Shown here piece after piece: positions 1 through 7,973 of a stretch of 21,518 nt of DNA (position 1 is the first letter of the stretch; each line of letters opens with the position of its first letter). Both the position numbers and the translations under genes were made by a program. Source of the DNA: Clostridiaceae bacterium (lineage in GTDB: Bacteria > Bacillota > Clostridia > Saccharofermentanales > UBA5734); contig JAAYPL010000031.1 of assembly GCA_012519875.1 (NCBI GenBank), positions 1 to 21,518 on the forward strand. Reading direction: 5' to 3'. Under the pieces are notes generated by a model, which saw only the letters and a list, made by a program, of their open reading frames with translations, had not been told where the DNA came from and did not search any database.

Positions 1-2
1 AG

Positions 3-788
3 ATGATTCTTCATGCAGTGAATGGTGGATGTAAATCGATTATTGTTGGTTTAGGCGGCAGCTGCACCAATGATGCGGGAGCAGGCATGGCTTCAGCACT
101 GGGCGTTCGATTTTTTGACAAGACCGGCAAATCATTTATCCCAACCGGCGCCACCCTTGACCAGGTTGAAAAAATTGACAGAAGCAAATCAGTGCAATTG
201 CTGAAAGGCTGCTCAATTGTCGCGATGTGTGATATCGATAATCCGATGTATGGGCCGGAGGGGGCCGCCTATGTTTTTGCTCCGCAAAAAGGAGCTGACT
301 CCGATATGGTTCAAAAGCTGGATAATAACCTCAAATATATTGCATCAATCATTGATCGTGATATAGGTATTGATGTAAGTCATCTTCCGGGGTCCGGTGC
401 GGCAGGCGCTATGGGTGCCGGAGTGGTAGCGTTTTTGAACGGTCACCTCAGGTCCGGAATACAAACCATGCTTGAACTGGTTCAATTTGACCGAACGGTA
501 GAAAAAGCAGATCTTATTATAACCGGTGAAGGCCGGATTGACGGACAGAGCATCCGGGGTAAAGTGGTCATCGGTATTGCCGAAAGAGCGTCCAAATTGA
601 ACATTCCGGTCGTAGCGGTTGTCGGTGATATCGGGCCGGACGCCGACCTTGCGTATTCAATGGGTGTCAGCTCAATCTTCAGTACCAATAGAAGAGCAGT
701 GCCATTTTCTGAAGCGCGAAAAACAAGCAGGGAAGATCTTTCCGCGACAATCGATTCAATCCTTCGATTTCAAAGAATATTTGATTGA
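3..788 (+). CDS. glxK: Glycerate kinase, class I (GlxK/GarK family), 5'-truncated by window edge
   Basis: Phosphorylates D-glycerate with ATP; the class I family normally yields 2-phosphoglycerate, feeding lower glycolysis. About 261 C-terminal residues are visible. Family hallmarks are the glycine-rich GLGGSCTNDAGAGM near the visible start and TGEGRIDGQS about two thirds through. Full-length relatives are about 370-380 aa, so roughly the first 110-120 residues lie left of the window and the ATG at position 3 is an internal methionine. It converges on the DUF1537 kinase gene, leaving only 16 bases between the stops, and no obvious hairpin terminator separates them. Its place beside a C4 acid-sugar operon suggests a shared sugar-acid route, but this is inferred from proximity only. 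Confidence 0.93.
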   Translation: MILHAVNGGCKSIIVGLGGSCTNDAGAGMASALGVRFFDKTGKSFIPTGATLDQVEKIDRSKSVQLLKGCSIVAMCDIDNPMYGPEGAAYVFAPQKGADSDMVQKLDNNLKYIASIIDRDIGIDVSHLPGSGAAGAMGAGVVAFLNGHLRSGIQTMLELVQFDRTVEKADLIITGEGRIDGQSIRGKVVIGIAERASKLNIPVVAVVGDIGPDADLAYSMGVSSIFSTNRRAVPFSEARKTSREDLSATIDSILRFQRIFD

Positions 789-804
789 TTTCAAAGTTAT
801 TGAT

Positions 805-2034
805 TTAAAATAAATAGCTGAATATTGCACCCAATGTGTGTTCTTGTCCGAAGCCGCCTGATTTCGAAACCAGATACAGATCATTACCGCAATATTTGAT
901 TTGACTAATGACGATACCGGGGGCGATTTCGTCTGCCGGTATTATTTGTTCGACACCTAAATTTTCCAAGATGCCCCGAAGTGTGTCTCCCCCGACGACA
1001 ACCAACGAATCGACCTTGATCTTCTTTAGCAGCAGGGATGTCAACGCTGCTAAATTTGATTGGACTAATTGTCGATTTTTTTCAAGATCGGTTTTGCTTT
1101 TGCCTGCTGTTTCTGCAAATAAATCACTCTCCTCCTGAACTGTTTCTACGATAACAATCCCATTTCTGCCCATCTCGCTGTCGATAGCCGAAATCAGATT
1201 ATCATTTTCATTATTTAACCAGTATTCCGGCGTCAGCTTTTGCTCTCGGGTTAACGTAAATACACGATATCCATTATTCTTAGCCCATTGAATCTGGCGA
1301 ATCGCAGTTGAATTGAGGCTGCCTGATATGACCAGCACTGATTTTGATTTATTGATCGATTCGGTCTCGGCTTTCTGCAGATGCAGGAGTTTTGGCAAAT
1401 AAGCAGCAAAACCAGCGCATCCGGCAAGGGCAGGCGGAAGAGCATTGGTTGATAAATTGCGCGCAATGTTCAATAAATCATTTTCGTTTTTCGCATCCAG
1501 AACTTCAATGACCGGTTCAAGACCATTTTTGCGTACGGAAGTTTCCACATTGACACTACTTTGTTCAGAAATAATATCTGCAACATTTGAATGCCTAACA
1601 GGTTCGAAGGGATCATGTGCAAATATAGATTCGGCAACTTTCGCGCCATTAATCCAGTGGACACCCCCAATCGTAATTCGATTGTTTTTAGGATATGCCG
1701 GTATAAACAACAACCGATTAACTCCTGAGGCATGAAGGAGCGCTTCCAGTTCGGATCCGATATTTCCTCTAAGAGCTGAATCAACTTTTTTATAGACAAG
1801 TCCGGCACCATTTTCGAATGCTTCACGTGCTGCTTCAAAGACTAAGCGGTACGCGTCATCCCGAGGTAAATGCCGACTCTTCAGATCAAAAACCAATACC
1901 TCATAATCTGATCTGAAATTCACCTTGAGCGAAACCAAAGTTTTAATGCCTGCTTTGCTTAATTGAACACCCGTATCAAGAGCTCCGGTTAAATCATCGG
2001 TTAAAATAACAAGCCTTACCAAGACTTTCACCAT
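805..2034 (-). CDS. Four-carbon acid sugar kinase family protein (DUF1537; OtnK/DtnK-like)
   Basis: Predicted cytosolic ATP-dependent kinase that phosphorylates the C4 hydroxyl of a four-carbon sugar acid (threonate, erythronate or a relative). The 409 aa match family size. The N-terminal motif LTDDLTGALDTG (residues 11-22) and VYKKVDSALRGNIGSELEALL-type sequence (about 80-100) are typical of the substrate-binding domain; GGDTLRGIL in the C-terminal third belongs to the nucleotide-binding domain. It is the last gene of the minus-strand operon, 17 bases after the PdxA-like gene. The homologous core starts near residue 8, so a start slightly inside this frame is possible. Known DUF1537-PdxA2 pairs convert D-threonate through 4-phosphothreonate to dihydroxyacetone phosphate; the exact substrate here cannot be read from sequence. 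Confidence 0.9.
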   Translation of the reverse strand: MVKVLVRLVILTDDLTGALDTGVQLSKAGIKTLVSLKVNFRSDYEVLVFDLKSRHLPRDDAYRLVFEAAREAFENGAGLVYKKVDSALRGNIGSELEALLHASGVNRLLFIPAYPKNNRITIGGVHWINGAKVAESIFAHDPFEPVRHSNVADIISEQSSVNVETSVRKNGLEPVIEVLDAKNENDLLNIARNLSTNALPPALAGCAGFAAYLPKLLHLQKAETESINKSKSVLVISGSLNSTAIRQIQWAKNNGYRVFTLTREQKLTPEYWLNNENDNLISAIDSEMGRNGIVIVETVQEESDLFAETAGKSKTDLEKNRQLVQSNLAALTSLLLKKIKVDSLVVVGGDTLRGILENLGVEQIIPADEIAPGIVISQIKYCGNDLYLVSKSGGFGQEHTLGAIFSYLF

Positions 2035-2051
2035 TTACATATCTCTTGCAC

Positions 2052-3089
2052 TTAATTATCTTTGTTTTTGGCCATGAGCAGAGCCATTTCGATGGCTTCC
2101 ACCATACTATTGCAACTGGCTCTTCCTTCGCCTGCTATATCAAAGGCTGTCCCATGATCAACGCTGGTTCTTATAACTGGCAAACCTATACTGGTGTTGA
2201 CGCCTGACATGGTAGTATACTGCCCCGTTTCAGGGTCAATCCGGAAACCGCTCAACTTAATGGGAATATGACCTTGATCATGGTACATGGCAACCACAAT
2301 ATCATATAGACCTGCAGATGCTTTGACAAAAACTGTGTCCGGCGGTATCGGACCGGTTACGTCGATTCCTTGATTAAAACAATTGGTTATCGCCGGTATT
2401 ATGGACTCGGTTTCTTCCTTTCCGAACAATTCGTTTTCGGAAGAATGAGGATTTAATCCCGCAACAGCTATTCGGGGAGAATCAACTCCTAATTGCTTCA
2501 TCCCCAACTTGGCAAGCCGGATTGTGCTTTCGATTCGATTTGGGTTCCTTAGTATGATATCGCAAGCCTGACGCAAGGAAACGTGAGTTGTTACATGAAT
2601 GACTTTAAGTGATTGCGAAATCAACATCATTGCATATTCATGACAACCGGTATAATGCGCAAAGATCTCTGTGTGGCCGCTAAAATGGTGGCCTGCCAGA
2701 TTAATAGACTCTTTGTTTATAGGGCCGGTAACCACAGCCTGAATCCTGTTATCCAAGGCCATTTCAATAGATTTTAATATGTATTGAAACGATGCCTCGC
2801 CGGATATTTTGCAGACTTTTTTATATTGCCATTTTCCCGCTGTGATGATTCCGAAATCTATTAAATCAATGACGCCAAACCGACTGAGCGCATCCTCGGG
2901 CTGCTCGATGACATTCAATTTCAAGGACGAGTCAGTAAAATGAATTGCATCAAGCAATGGTTTTCGATCACCAAAAACAACCGGTTTACAACGATCATAT
3001 ATCTGTGCATCAGAGAGAGCCTTAACGATAATTTCCGGACCTACTCCGGACGCATCTCCCATTGTAATGCCGATTATTTTTTCTTGCAT
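2052..3089 (-). CDS. pdxA2: PdxA family dehydrogenase (PdxA2-like, 4-phospho-sugar-acid dehydrogenase)
   Basis: NAD-dependent, divalent-metal-dependent oxidoreductase of 345 aa. PdxA acts on 4-phosphohydroxythreonine in vitamin B6 synthesis; PdxA2 paralogues oxidise and decarboxylate 4-phospho-D-threonate or erythronate to dihydroxyacetone phosphate. Visible hallmarks are ITMGDASGVGPEI (residues 8-20), SGHTE (H139) and the three likely metal ligands H169 (in TTHVSL), H215 (in GLNPHSSE) and H270 (in MYHDQGH). Its position between an ABC sugar transporter and a DUF1537 kinase favours the catabolic PdxA2 role over pyridoxine synthesis, since no other B6 gene is present. Annotation as plain 4-hydroxythreonine-4-phosphate dehydrogenase is the alternative. 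Family assignment is firm; the role is inferred from context. Confidence 0.92.
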   Translation of the reverse strand: MQEKIIGITMGDASGVGPEIIVKALSDAQIYDRCKPVVFGDRKPLLDAIHFTDSSLKLNVIEQPEDALSRFGVIDLIDFGIITAGKWQYKKVCKISGEASFQYILKSIEMALDNRIQAVVTGPINKESINLAGHHFSGHTEIFAHYTGCHEYAMMLISQSLKVIHVTTHVSLRQACDIILRNPNRIESTIRLAKLGMKQLGVDSPRIAVAGLNPHSSENELFGKEETESIIPAITNCFNQGIDVTGPIPPDTVFVKASAGLYDIVVAMYHDQGHIPIKLSGFRIDPETGQYTTMSGVNTSIGLPVIRTSVDHGTAFDIAGEGRASCNSMVEAIEMALLMAKNKDN

Positions 3090-3123
3090 TCTATCAACCG
3101 TTTATGAGGGAACCTCATCGACA

Positions 3124-3966
3124 TTATCCTTTAACAGCACCTTCGCTTAGACCTTTAACAATATATTTTTGTGCGAATGAAAACAGGATGATGGCAGGGA
3201 GACTCATCAGGACCGAAGCGGCCATCATTGGTCCCCAGTCAATTCCATCTTCATCAATGTAAAATGCGAGACCAACAGAGATAGGTCGTGTTGTTGAATC
3301 CTTAGCCAAAAGCAGCGGAAACAGGAACTCATTCCATGCGAGTATAAAGGAGTACATACCTATAGCAGCAATAGCCGGTGCTACCATTGGCACAACAATT
3401 CTAAAAAGAATCTGCAAAGGTCTGCAACCATCCACCAATGCGGCCTCTTCGACTTCGGCCGGCAATGCATCGATATAACCCTTCAACAACCAAACAGTAA
3501 TTGGCATTCCGACGATCAAATATACCAAAACTAAGCCGCTGATTTTATTAACCAGCTGTAAATTGGATAATGTAACATAGAAGGGAACCAAAAGAGCGAC
3601 TCTCGGCAAAACACGCGTAAAAAGTATTGAATATAACAACGGTGAACGACCGGGAAACTTATATCTTGAGAAACCATATGCAGCAAAAACAGCAACGAAG
3701 AGAGAAATAATTGTCGAGCAAATTGCAATAATCACTGTGTTTCGGAAATAAGTTACCATCTTAGGGTTCTCAAGAACCATTGTATAGTTTGAAAGTATAA
3801 AGGGTTTAGGTATGAACGATGGCTTAAGCGAATAAATGTCGATGTTGGTCTTAAAGGAAGTAGAAACAGCCCACAAAAATGGCACTAACGCAAAAATCAC
3901 GATTAGAATAGCAAGCAAATATGTAATAATTTTTAATACTATTTTCTTGGCAACAGGCGACATCAC
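3124..3966 (-). CDS. Carbohydrate ABC transporter permease (MalG/CUT1 type)
   Basis: Inner-membrane subunit of a CUT1-type sugar importer, 280 aa. It begins with a long hydrophobic segment (about residues 12-33) and has the expected further membrane spans. The cytoplasmic EAA loop that docks to the ATPase reads EEAALVDGCRPLQILFRIVVP, with the conserved G. Its start overlaps the stop of the preceding permease gene by four bases (ATGA), indicating translational coupling and a heterodimeric channel. The C-terminus KYIVKGLSEGAVKG is characteristic of MalG-like proteins. No ATPase gene is nearby, so an MsmK-like ATPase encoded elsewhere is probably shared. The substrate is presumably the sugar acid handled by the downstream kinase and dehydrogenase. 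Confidence 0.93.
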   Translation of the reverse strand: MMSPVAKKIVLKIITYLLAILIVIFALVPFLWAVSTSFKTNIDIYSLKPSFIPKPFILSNYTMVLENPKMVTYFRNTVIIAICSTIISLFVAVFAAYGFSRYKFPGRSPLLYSILFTRVLPRVALLVPFYVTLSNLQLVNKISGLVLVYLIVGMPITVWLLKGYIDALPAEVEEAALVDGCRPLQILFRIVVPMVAPAIAAIGMYSFILAWNEFLFPLLLAKDSTTRPISVGLAFYIDEDGIDWGPMMAASVLMSLPAIILFSFAQKYIVKGLSEGAVKG

Positions 3967-4862
3967 TTTTCACCCCTCCTTCTTGTCGAGGGAGCATATA
4001 ACAGAAAAAATACGACTATAGCAATGATTAGCAGCATGCTGGTTGCTGACGATAATCCGAAATCAAAGTTTGAAAAAGCTGTTCTATAAATAAACAGACC
4101 AAGAGTTTCAGAACTGATGCCAGGTCCACCGCCGGTCATGACGAACAACAAGTCAAATGAATTGAAACCGTTAATAAATTCAAGAATCGCAAGAATTGCG
4201 ATGATATTTTTCAAACTGGGTAAAGTAATATGCCTGAATATCTGCACAGCATTAGCTCCGTCGATTTTAGCTGCTTCTGTGTAATCTTTGGGAATTCCTT
4301 GCATCCCGGCGACAAGCATGAGCATTAAAAAGGGAAATCCCATCCAAATATTCGTTACTGCAACCGACAAAAGGGATGTGCTCCGAGTACCGAGCCAATT
4401 TAACGCCAAATCCGGATTTATTGAGTTCAATATGCTGTTGATCAATCCATTTTCCGGATTATAAAGCCAACGCCAAGTATTGGCCGTAACAATTTGTGGC
4501 AGCACCCATGGCAATAAAGTGATTATCCTAAATACTTTTTTGCCAAACATTTCCGTATCAATGATTAGAGCGGATATAAATCCCAATATAAAACGGAATG
4601 CTAACGAAACAGCGGTCCATATCAATGTATTACCGATAATTGTCAAAAATGATTTGGACGTTAATACGCTGATATAATTCTTCAAACCAACAGCTTCCAA
4701 ATCAAAAAATGGAAGCTTAACTTTCGAGAAACTGAACACAATAACCTGTAATAGCGGATAAACCATCATGACAATGACAACGATGGCTGCCGGAAACACC
4801 ATTGTAAAACCTGTTAACCGGTTTATTTTTGTTCGTCGGGATAGACCGGTTCTGTGTTTCAT
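3963..4862 (-). CDS. Sugar ABC transporter permease (MalF/CUT1 type)
   Basis: Partner permease of the CUT1 importer, 299 aa. The N-terminus is basic, followed by a first membrane helix (about residues 17-45). The EAA loop EAAKIDGANAVQIFRHITLP lies about two thirds along, and GGGPGISSETLG before the last spans is typical of MalF-like proteins. It starts 89 bases after the binding-protein stop, across a GC-rich hairpin, and overlaps the next permease by four bases. A GAGAGGTG ribosome site precedes the ATG. Insertion of the mobile element upstream probably separates this gene from its native promoter, so expression would depend on read-through or a secondary promoter. Confidence 0.93.
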   Translation of the reverse strand: MKHRTGLSRRTKINRLTGFTMVFPAAIVVIVMMVYPLLQVIVFSFSKVKLPFFDLEAVGLKNYISVLTSKSFLTIIGNTLIWTAVSLAFRFILGFISALIIDTEMFGKKVFRIITLLPWVLPQIVTANTWRWLYNPENGLINSILNSINPDLALNWLGTRSTSLLSVAVTNIWMGFPFLMLMLVAGMQGIPKDYTEAAKIDGANAVQIFRHITLPSLKNIIAILAILEFINGFNSFDLLFVMTGGGPGISSETLGLFIYRTAFSNFDFGLSSATSMLLIIAIVVFFLLYAPSTRRRGEK

Positions 4863-4897
4863 AAGGTCAACACCTCTCTTGTTTCGGGAAAAAGAAT

Positions 4898-4928
4898 GAG
4901 GGGGGAAGGGAAAGCCCTATCCCCCCTC
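4898..4928 (-). terminator. Hairpin between binding-protein and permease genes (terminator/attenuator-like)
   Basis: Arms GAGGGGGG (4898-4905) and CCCCCCTC (4921-4928) pair perfectly. An inner GGG/CCC pair and a four-base loop complete the stem. On the minus strand the stem is followed by a short T-rich run. Such hairpins in sugar ABC operons usually cause partial termination or protect the upstream message, giving more binding protein than permease. The sequence shows the hairpin; the role is inferred. Confidence 0.6.
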
Positions 4929-4951
4929 CAAAAGAATAATCTTAATCGGGA

Positions 4952-6118
4952 TCAGAGAATTTCATTTATTCTTTGACTCATTTCCTTAGCGGCTTCTTCA
5001 GGCGTGCTGACACCTGTAAGCGCATTTTGCAGTTCTTCGGTTACAATGGTCTGGATTTGTGTCCAAGCAGGAGTGCTCGGGCAATGCTTTGAATATACTG
5101 CTTGCTCACTATAGATGTCATACAAAGGATCGGCCCATTTGCCAAGCTTTTGTGCAGCCAATACACCCGGGAGTACAACGTTGTTTTTAGAGACCACTTC
5201 CGGCTGAATATACCAGTTAATGTAAACCTCAGCTGCAGGCTGATCTTTGGCAGAAATCGGAATTGTGAAGGACCAACCGGCTGCCCGGGCGAAACCGGGA
5301 TGCAAGACAACCCCCCACTCAAAGCCGGCGTCCTTAGCAAAACCATCAATTTTCACGATATTGCTGTCGCCCATTGGAATCATGGCAATAGATTGATTCA
5401 TAGCAAGCGGGAACAGATCGGCAGTAATAGCGTAGTTGATGCAGCCCTCGGGAACGAGCTTGTCTGTATACAGCGAAACCCAGTAATCAATTGCTTGAAT
5501 TGCCTCAGGTGTATCCAAAGCAGATTTGCTGTGGTCTTCAGTTAAGAAATCAGCACCGAAACCCCAAAGAACAGGTGCAAATGAAGTCATGACATTGGCG
5601 GGGTCATTTTTCGAGGCAGCAATACCGTAGCCGAAGAAATCAGCTGTCGTCACTTTTTCGCACGTAGCTCTGAAATCCTCAAAGCTCATACGATCTGTCG
5701 GATAGTCGACTTTGGCTTTATCAAAAAGGGTTTTGTTGTAAAACAACGCACTTGCGGTAAAACGATATGGAAGAGCATATGTTTTACCATTTTGCATTCC
5801 TGCATTATAAAGAACTTCAACAAAATCCTCTTTTTTGATACCGTTTGAAGCGATCATGTCATCAAGAGGTTTTAGCAGTTCCCTGCCAATCATTGTCGGC
5901 AACATCAAGGTGTCCAAAGTAAGGACGTCAGGCGAGTTTCCACCCAAAACTGCTGTAGCGGCATTTTCCACATAGTTTGCGATTGGCATCAATTCCACTT
6001 TTACTTTGTATCCCGGGTATGCCTTCGCGAATTCCGTTTCAATCATTGAGACTTCGGCTTCCCACCAGCTGCCGTGCCATGATGTAATGTATAGAGGGTG
6101 GATTACACCAAAAAACAT
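4952..6118 (-). CDS. ABC transporter extracellular solute-binding protein, N-terminally truncated by element insertion
   Basis: Sugar-type (family 1) extracellular binding protein. The mature domain is present from YITSWHGSWWEAE to the C-terminus QRINEIL, including NSPDVLTLD, DFFGYGIAA and a C-terminal INWYIQPE-type region. A lipoprotein signal peptide with lipobox cysteine should precede it, but the frame instead starts with MFFGVIHP, encoded by the end of the mobile element. The ATG at 6116-6118 has no convincing ribosome site. The host-derived part most likely ends at 6093, next to a GA dinucleotide. The gene is therefore probably a disrupted remnant: even if translated, the product would lack an export signal. 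It was the first gene of the transporter/kinase operon. Confidence 0.88.
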   Translation of the reverse strand: MFFGVIHPLYITSWHGSWWEAEVSMIETEFAKAYPGYKVKVELMPIANYVENAATAVLGGNSPDVLTLDTLMLPTMIGRELLKPLDDMIASNGIKKEDFVEVLYNAGMQNGKTYALPYRFTASALFYNKTLFDKAKVDYPTDRMSFEDFRATCEKVTTADFFGYGIAASKNDPANVMTSFAPVLWGFGADFLTEDHSKSALDTPEAIQAIDYWVSLYTDKLVPEGCINYAITADLFPLAMNQSIAMIPMGDSNIVKIDGFAKDAGFEWGVVLHPGFARAAGWSFTIPISAKDQPAAEVYINWYIQPEVVSKNNVVLPGVLAAQKLGKWADPLYDIYSEQAVYSKHCPSTPAWTQIQTIVTEELQNALTGVSTPEEAAKEMSQRINEIL

Positions 6119-6127
6119 TACATCATG
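6078..6127. repeat. 13-bp perfect inverted repeat spanning the host/element junction
   Basis: CATGATGTAATGT (6078-6090) and ACATTACATCATG (6115-6127) are exact reverse complements separated by 24 bases. The left arm lies in host binding-protein coding sequence and the right arm inside the element. Whether it reflects target choice, recombinase binding or chance is unknown. Confidence 0.85.
6091..6108. other. Putative left attachment site (attL) with GA crossover dinucleotide
   Basis: Bases 6094-6095 are GA, directly followed by GGGTGGATTACACC, whose core GGTG-GATTA-CACC is a small palindrome. TnpX-type recombinases exchange strands at a GA dinucleotide, leaving GA at both ends of the element. 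To the left, the minus-strand frame still encodes host-like binding-protein sequence; to the right it does not. The exact base needs the right end or an empty site. Confidence 0.5.
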
Positions 6128-6156
6128 ACTGGCGGCTCATTTGTGGCGAATGAAAA

Positions 6157-6203
6157 GACAGTTATGATAAAGGAGGGATGCCCTCAAACCTACCGTAACT
6201 GTC
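6157..6203 (+). promoter_or_regulatory. Nested hairpin in the tnpV leader
   Basis: An outer inverted repeat GACAGTTA (6157-6164)/TAACTGTC (6196-6203) encloses an inner hairpin GAGGG-atg-CCCTC (6173-6185) that buries an AAGGAGGG Shine-Dalgarno-like stretch. A six-codon ORF (6178-6198) lies inside the structure. It sits just ahead of tnpV and may be a translational control structure or an accessory site at the element end. Function is unproven. Confidence 0.4.
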
Positions 6204-6231
6204 AACCACATTCTCACGAAAGGAGCCTTGT

Positions 6232-6582
6232 ATGGAACTGACTTACACCCAATGCGGCGACTATCTCATTCCCAACCTTGTGTTAGCAGACACCAAAGAG
6301 TACCATATCGGGAAATATGGCCGGATGCGCCGTGCCTACTTAAAAGAACATCGGCCCATTCTGTATACCGATCTCATTGTCACTGAAAAGCTGCTTCCCC
6401 ACTTGGAAGAAATCGACACCGCCTGCCGGGAGCGGCTGGAAATCATTGAAAAATCCATGATGCAGCAAGAGGGCGTCACAGAAGCCCTGAAAGCTGCCGA
6501 CCAGATGGCATGGGTGCGCTCCATGAACTCCATCCACAACAGAGCCGAGGAAATTGTCCTGGCTGAGCTGGTCTACTGTTGA
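6232..6582 (+). CDS. tnpV: Transposon-encoded protein TnpV
   Basis: Small protein of 116 aa of the TnpV family, named from Tn4451. Recognisable features are an opening MELTYTQCGDYLIPNL, a GKYGRMRRAYLKEHR stretch near residues 33-47, and EALKAADQMAWVRSMN followed by RAEEIVLAELVY at the end. The family is small, soluble and mostly helical; its molecular role in transposition is not established. An AAGGAGCC ribosome site precedes the ATG. It is the first gene inside the left end, and a DUF6809-like gene follows after 13 bases, so the two are probably co-transcribed. Cysteines are few and no DNA-binding motif is obvious. Confidence 0.9.
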   Translation: MELTYTQCGDYLIPNLVLADTKEYHIGKYGRMRRAYLKEHRPILYTDLIVTEKLLPHLEEIDTACRERLEIIEKSMMQQEGVTEALKAADQMAWVRSMNSIHNRAEEIVLAELVYC

Positions 6583-6595
6583 GGGAGGGAACACC

Positions 6596-6871
6596 ATGAT
6601 TTTAGAAGCCATGTATAATGGAGAGTTTTATCCCTGTGAAACAGTAGTGCCCACATCCCCGGAATACCGCAAAGCGGTCCAAACCTGTGCGGCGTTGATG
6701 GAGCAGCTATCCCAGCGGCTCAGCAAAGAGGACTATGCGCTGGTGGAGGAACTCCGGGCGCAGAACGCTATCGCCCAATGCGAGGAAAGTGAGAGCCATT
6801 TCAAGTATGGCTTTTCGGCAGGGCTGATCGTCCAGCAGGAAGCCCATGAACAGCTGCAAAACAAGAAATAA
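6596..6871 (+). CDS. DUF6809-like small protein
   Basis: A protein of 91 aa starting MILEAMYNGEFYPCE, which fits the DUF6809 family common beside tnpV in clostridial elements. It looks helical, with conserved YRKAVQ, EDYALVEELR and FKYGFSAGLIV stretches and no membrane segment or metal motif. I chose the ATG at 6596 because GAGGGAGGG lies seven bases upstream and the family begins with MILEA; an upstream in-frame ATG (6554) falls inside tnpV. A strong hairpin terminator follows 14 bases after the stop. Biological function is unknown. Confidence 0.8.
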   Translation: MILEAMYNGEFYPCETVVPTSPEYRKAVQTCAALMEQLSQRLSKEDYALVEELRAQNAIAQCEESESHFKYGFSAGLIVQQEAHEQLQNKK

Positions 6872-6884
6872 GCGATGGCCGAAA

Positions 6885-6930
6885 AAAGCCCACGCAGCCG
6901 GAAAGAGAACCGGTGGCGTGGGCTTTCTGT
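6885..6930. terminator. Bidirectional intrinsic terminator between DUF6809 gene and rhuM
   Basis: AAAGCCCACGC (6885-6895) pairs with GCGTGGGCTTT (6916-6926), with an inner CCGG/CCGG pair. The stem has A-rich sequence on its left and T-rich on its right, so it can terminate both the plus-strand tnpV-DUF6809 transcript and the minus-strand cargo operon. It sits exactly between the convergent stops. Confidence 0.85.
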
Positions 6931-6938
6931 GTATATGG

Positions 6939-7967
6939 TTATTCTGTCAGATCATCCGAAGTTTCCGCAACCAGCCGGTCAAAGTCGCTCTGATAGGTCC
7001 GATCCTGCAAAACCCGGAACTTTTCAAACTCTTTCTCGGCAAAGGCTTTGGCAATGGCGGCGGTCACCTTGCCTTTATCACGCAGAATATCTTCCTCGTT
7101 GAACTGTAAAAATGCGTCAAGCCGCTTGACCCAATCGGCCATATACATGACATTTCCCCGGCGGGCCTGCCGTTCCGCATAGTCCAGGTACATGGTGACA
7201 ATCTCGTTCAAGTTACGCATTTCCGTTTCGTTCAGATAGTTTTTAGCGACGGTGACATCCGATTTACGGATGCGGCCTTTGGGGGCGTTTTTCCATGTGG
7301 TCAGCCCCATGTTGGGCTTGGTGCTGTCGGCACGGTCGTATACGATCTCGGCGGCGGTATGATGGGTGACCGCATAGTGGAGCTTGTTCTGCACCGTGGC
7401 GAAAAACTCCTTTGTGATGGGGCTTTCCACATCGTAGTCGGCGCTGCACTGGGAATAGATGTCCGTGATTTTCTGGTAAAATCTTCTCTCACTGGCCCGG
7501 ATGTCCCGGATACGCTCCAGCTGTTCCTCGAAATAATCTTTGCCGAAAAAGTTCTCCGGCTCCCGCAGCCGTGCGTCATCCATCACATAACCTTTGATGA
7601 TGAACTCTTTCAACACTCTGTTCGCCCAAATGCGGAACATGGTCGCCTTTTTGGAGTTCACACGATACCCCACAGCGATAATGGCATCCAGATTGTAATA
7701 GTTGGTCTGATACCGTTTCCCGTCCGCCGCAGTTGTTTCCATTTTGGAAACAACTGAATCCTCGCTCAGTTCGCCGGATTCAAAAATGTTTTTCAGATGC
7801 TTGGAAATGGCCGCTTTCTGTACCTCGAACAGCTCTGCCATTTTTGCCTGTGTCAGCCAGAGGTTTTCCTGAAAGAGCAGGATTTCCACCCGCACCTCTC
7901 CGTTTTCGGTCTTGTAAAAGAGGATTTCTCTGGTTTCATACGGGGTCAGCCCCTGTTCACCACTCAT
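6939..7967 (-). CDS. rhuM: RhuM family protein
   Basis: A protein of 342 aa of the RhuM family, first described in a Salmonella pathogenicity island and now common on mobile elements. The N-terminal part holds a likely helix-turn-helix, LTQAKMAELFEVQKAAISKHLKNI (about residues 33-56). Family-typical stretches follow: NYYNLDAIIAVGYRVNSKKATMFRIWANRVL (about 91-121) and a C-terminal YLDYAERQARR segment. Despite the virulence label, no enzymatic activity is established for the family. The gene is the last of the minus-strand cargo operon, six bases after the DUF1801 gene, with a GGAGGTAA ribosome site. A regulatory or phage-defence role is conceivable but cannot be shown here. Confidence 0.92.
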   Translation of the reverse strand: MSGEQGLTPYETREILFYKTENGEVRVEILLFQENLWLTQAKMAELFEVQKAAISKHLKNIFESGELSEDSVVSKMETTAADGKRYQTNYYNLDAIIAVGYRVNSKKATMFRIWANRVLKEFIIKGYVMDDARLREPENFFGKDYFEEQLERIRDIRASERRFYQKITDIYSQCSADYDVESPITKEFFATVQNKLHYAVTHHTAAEIVYDRADSTKPNMGLTTWKNAPKGRIRKSDVTVAKNYLNETEMRNLNEIVTMYLDYAERQARRGNVMYMADWVKRLDAFLQFNEEDILRDKGKVTAAIAKAFAEKEFEKFRVLQDRTYQSDFDRLVAETSDDLTE

Positions 7968-7973
7968 TCTTCG

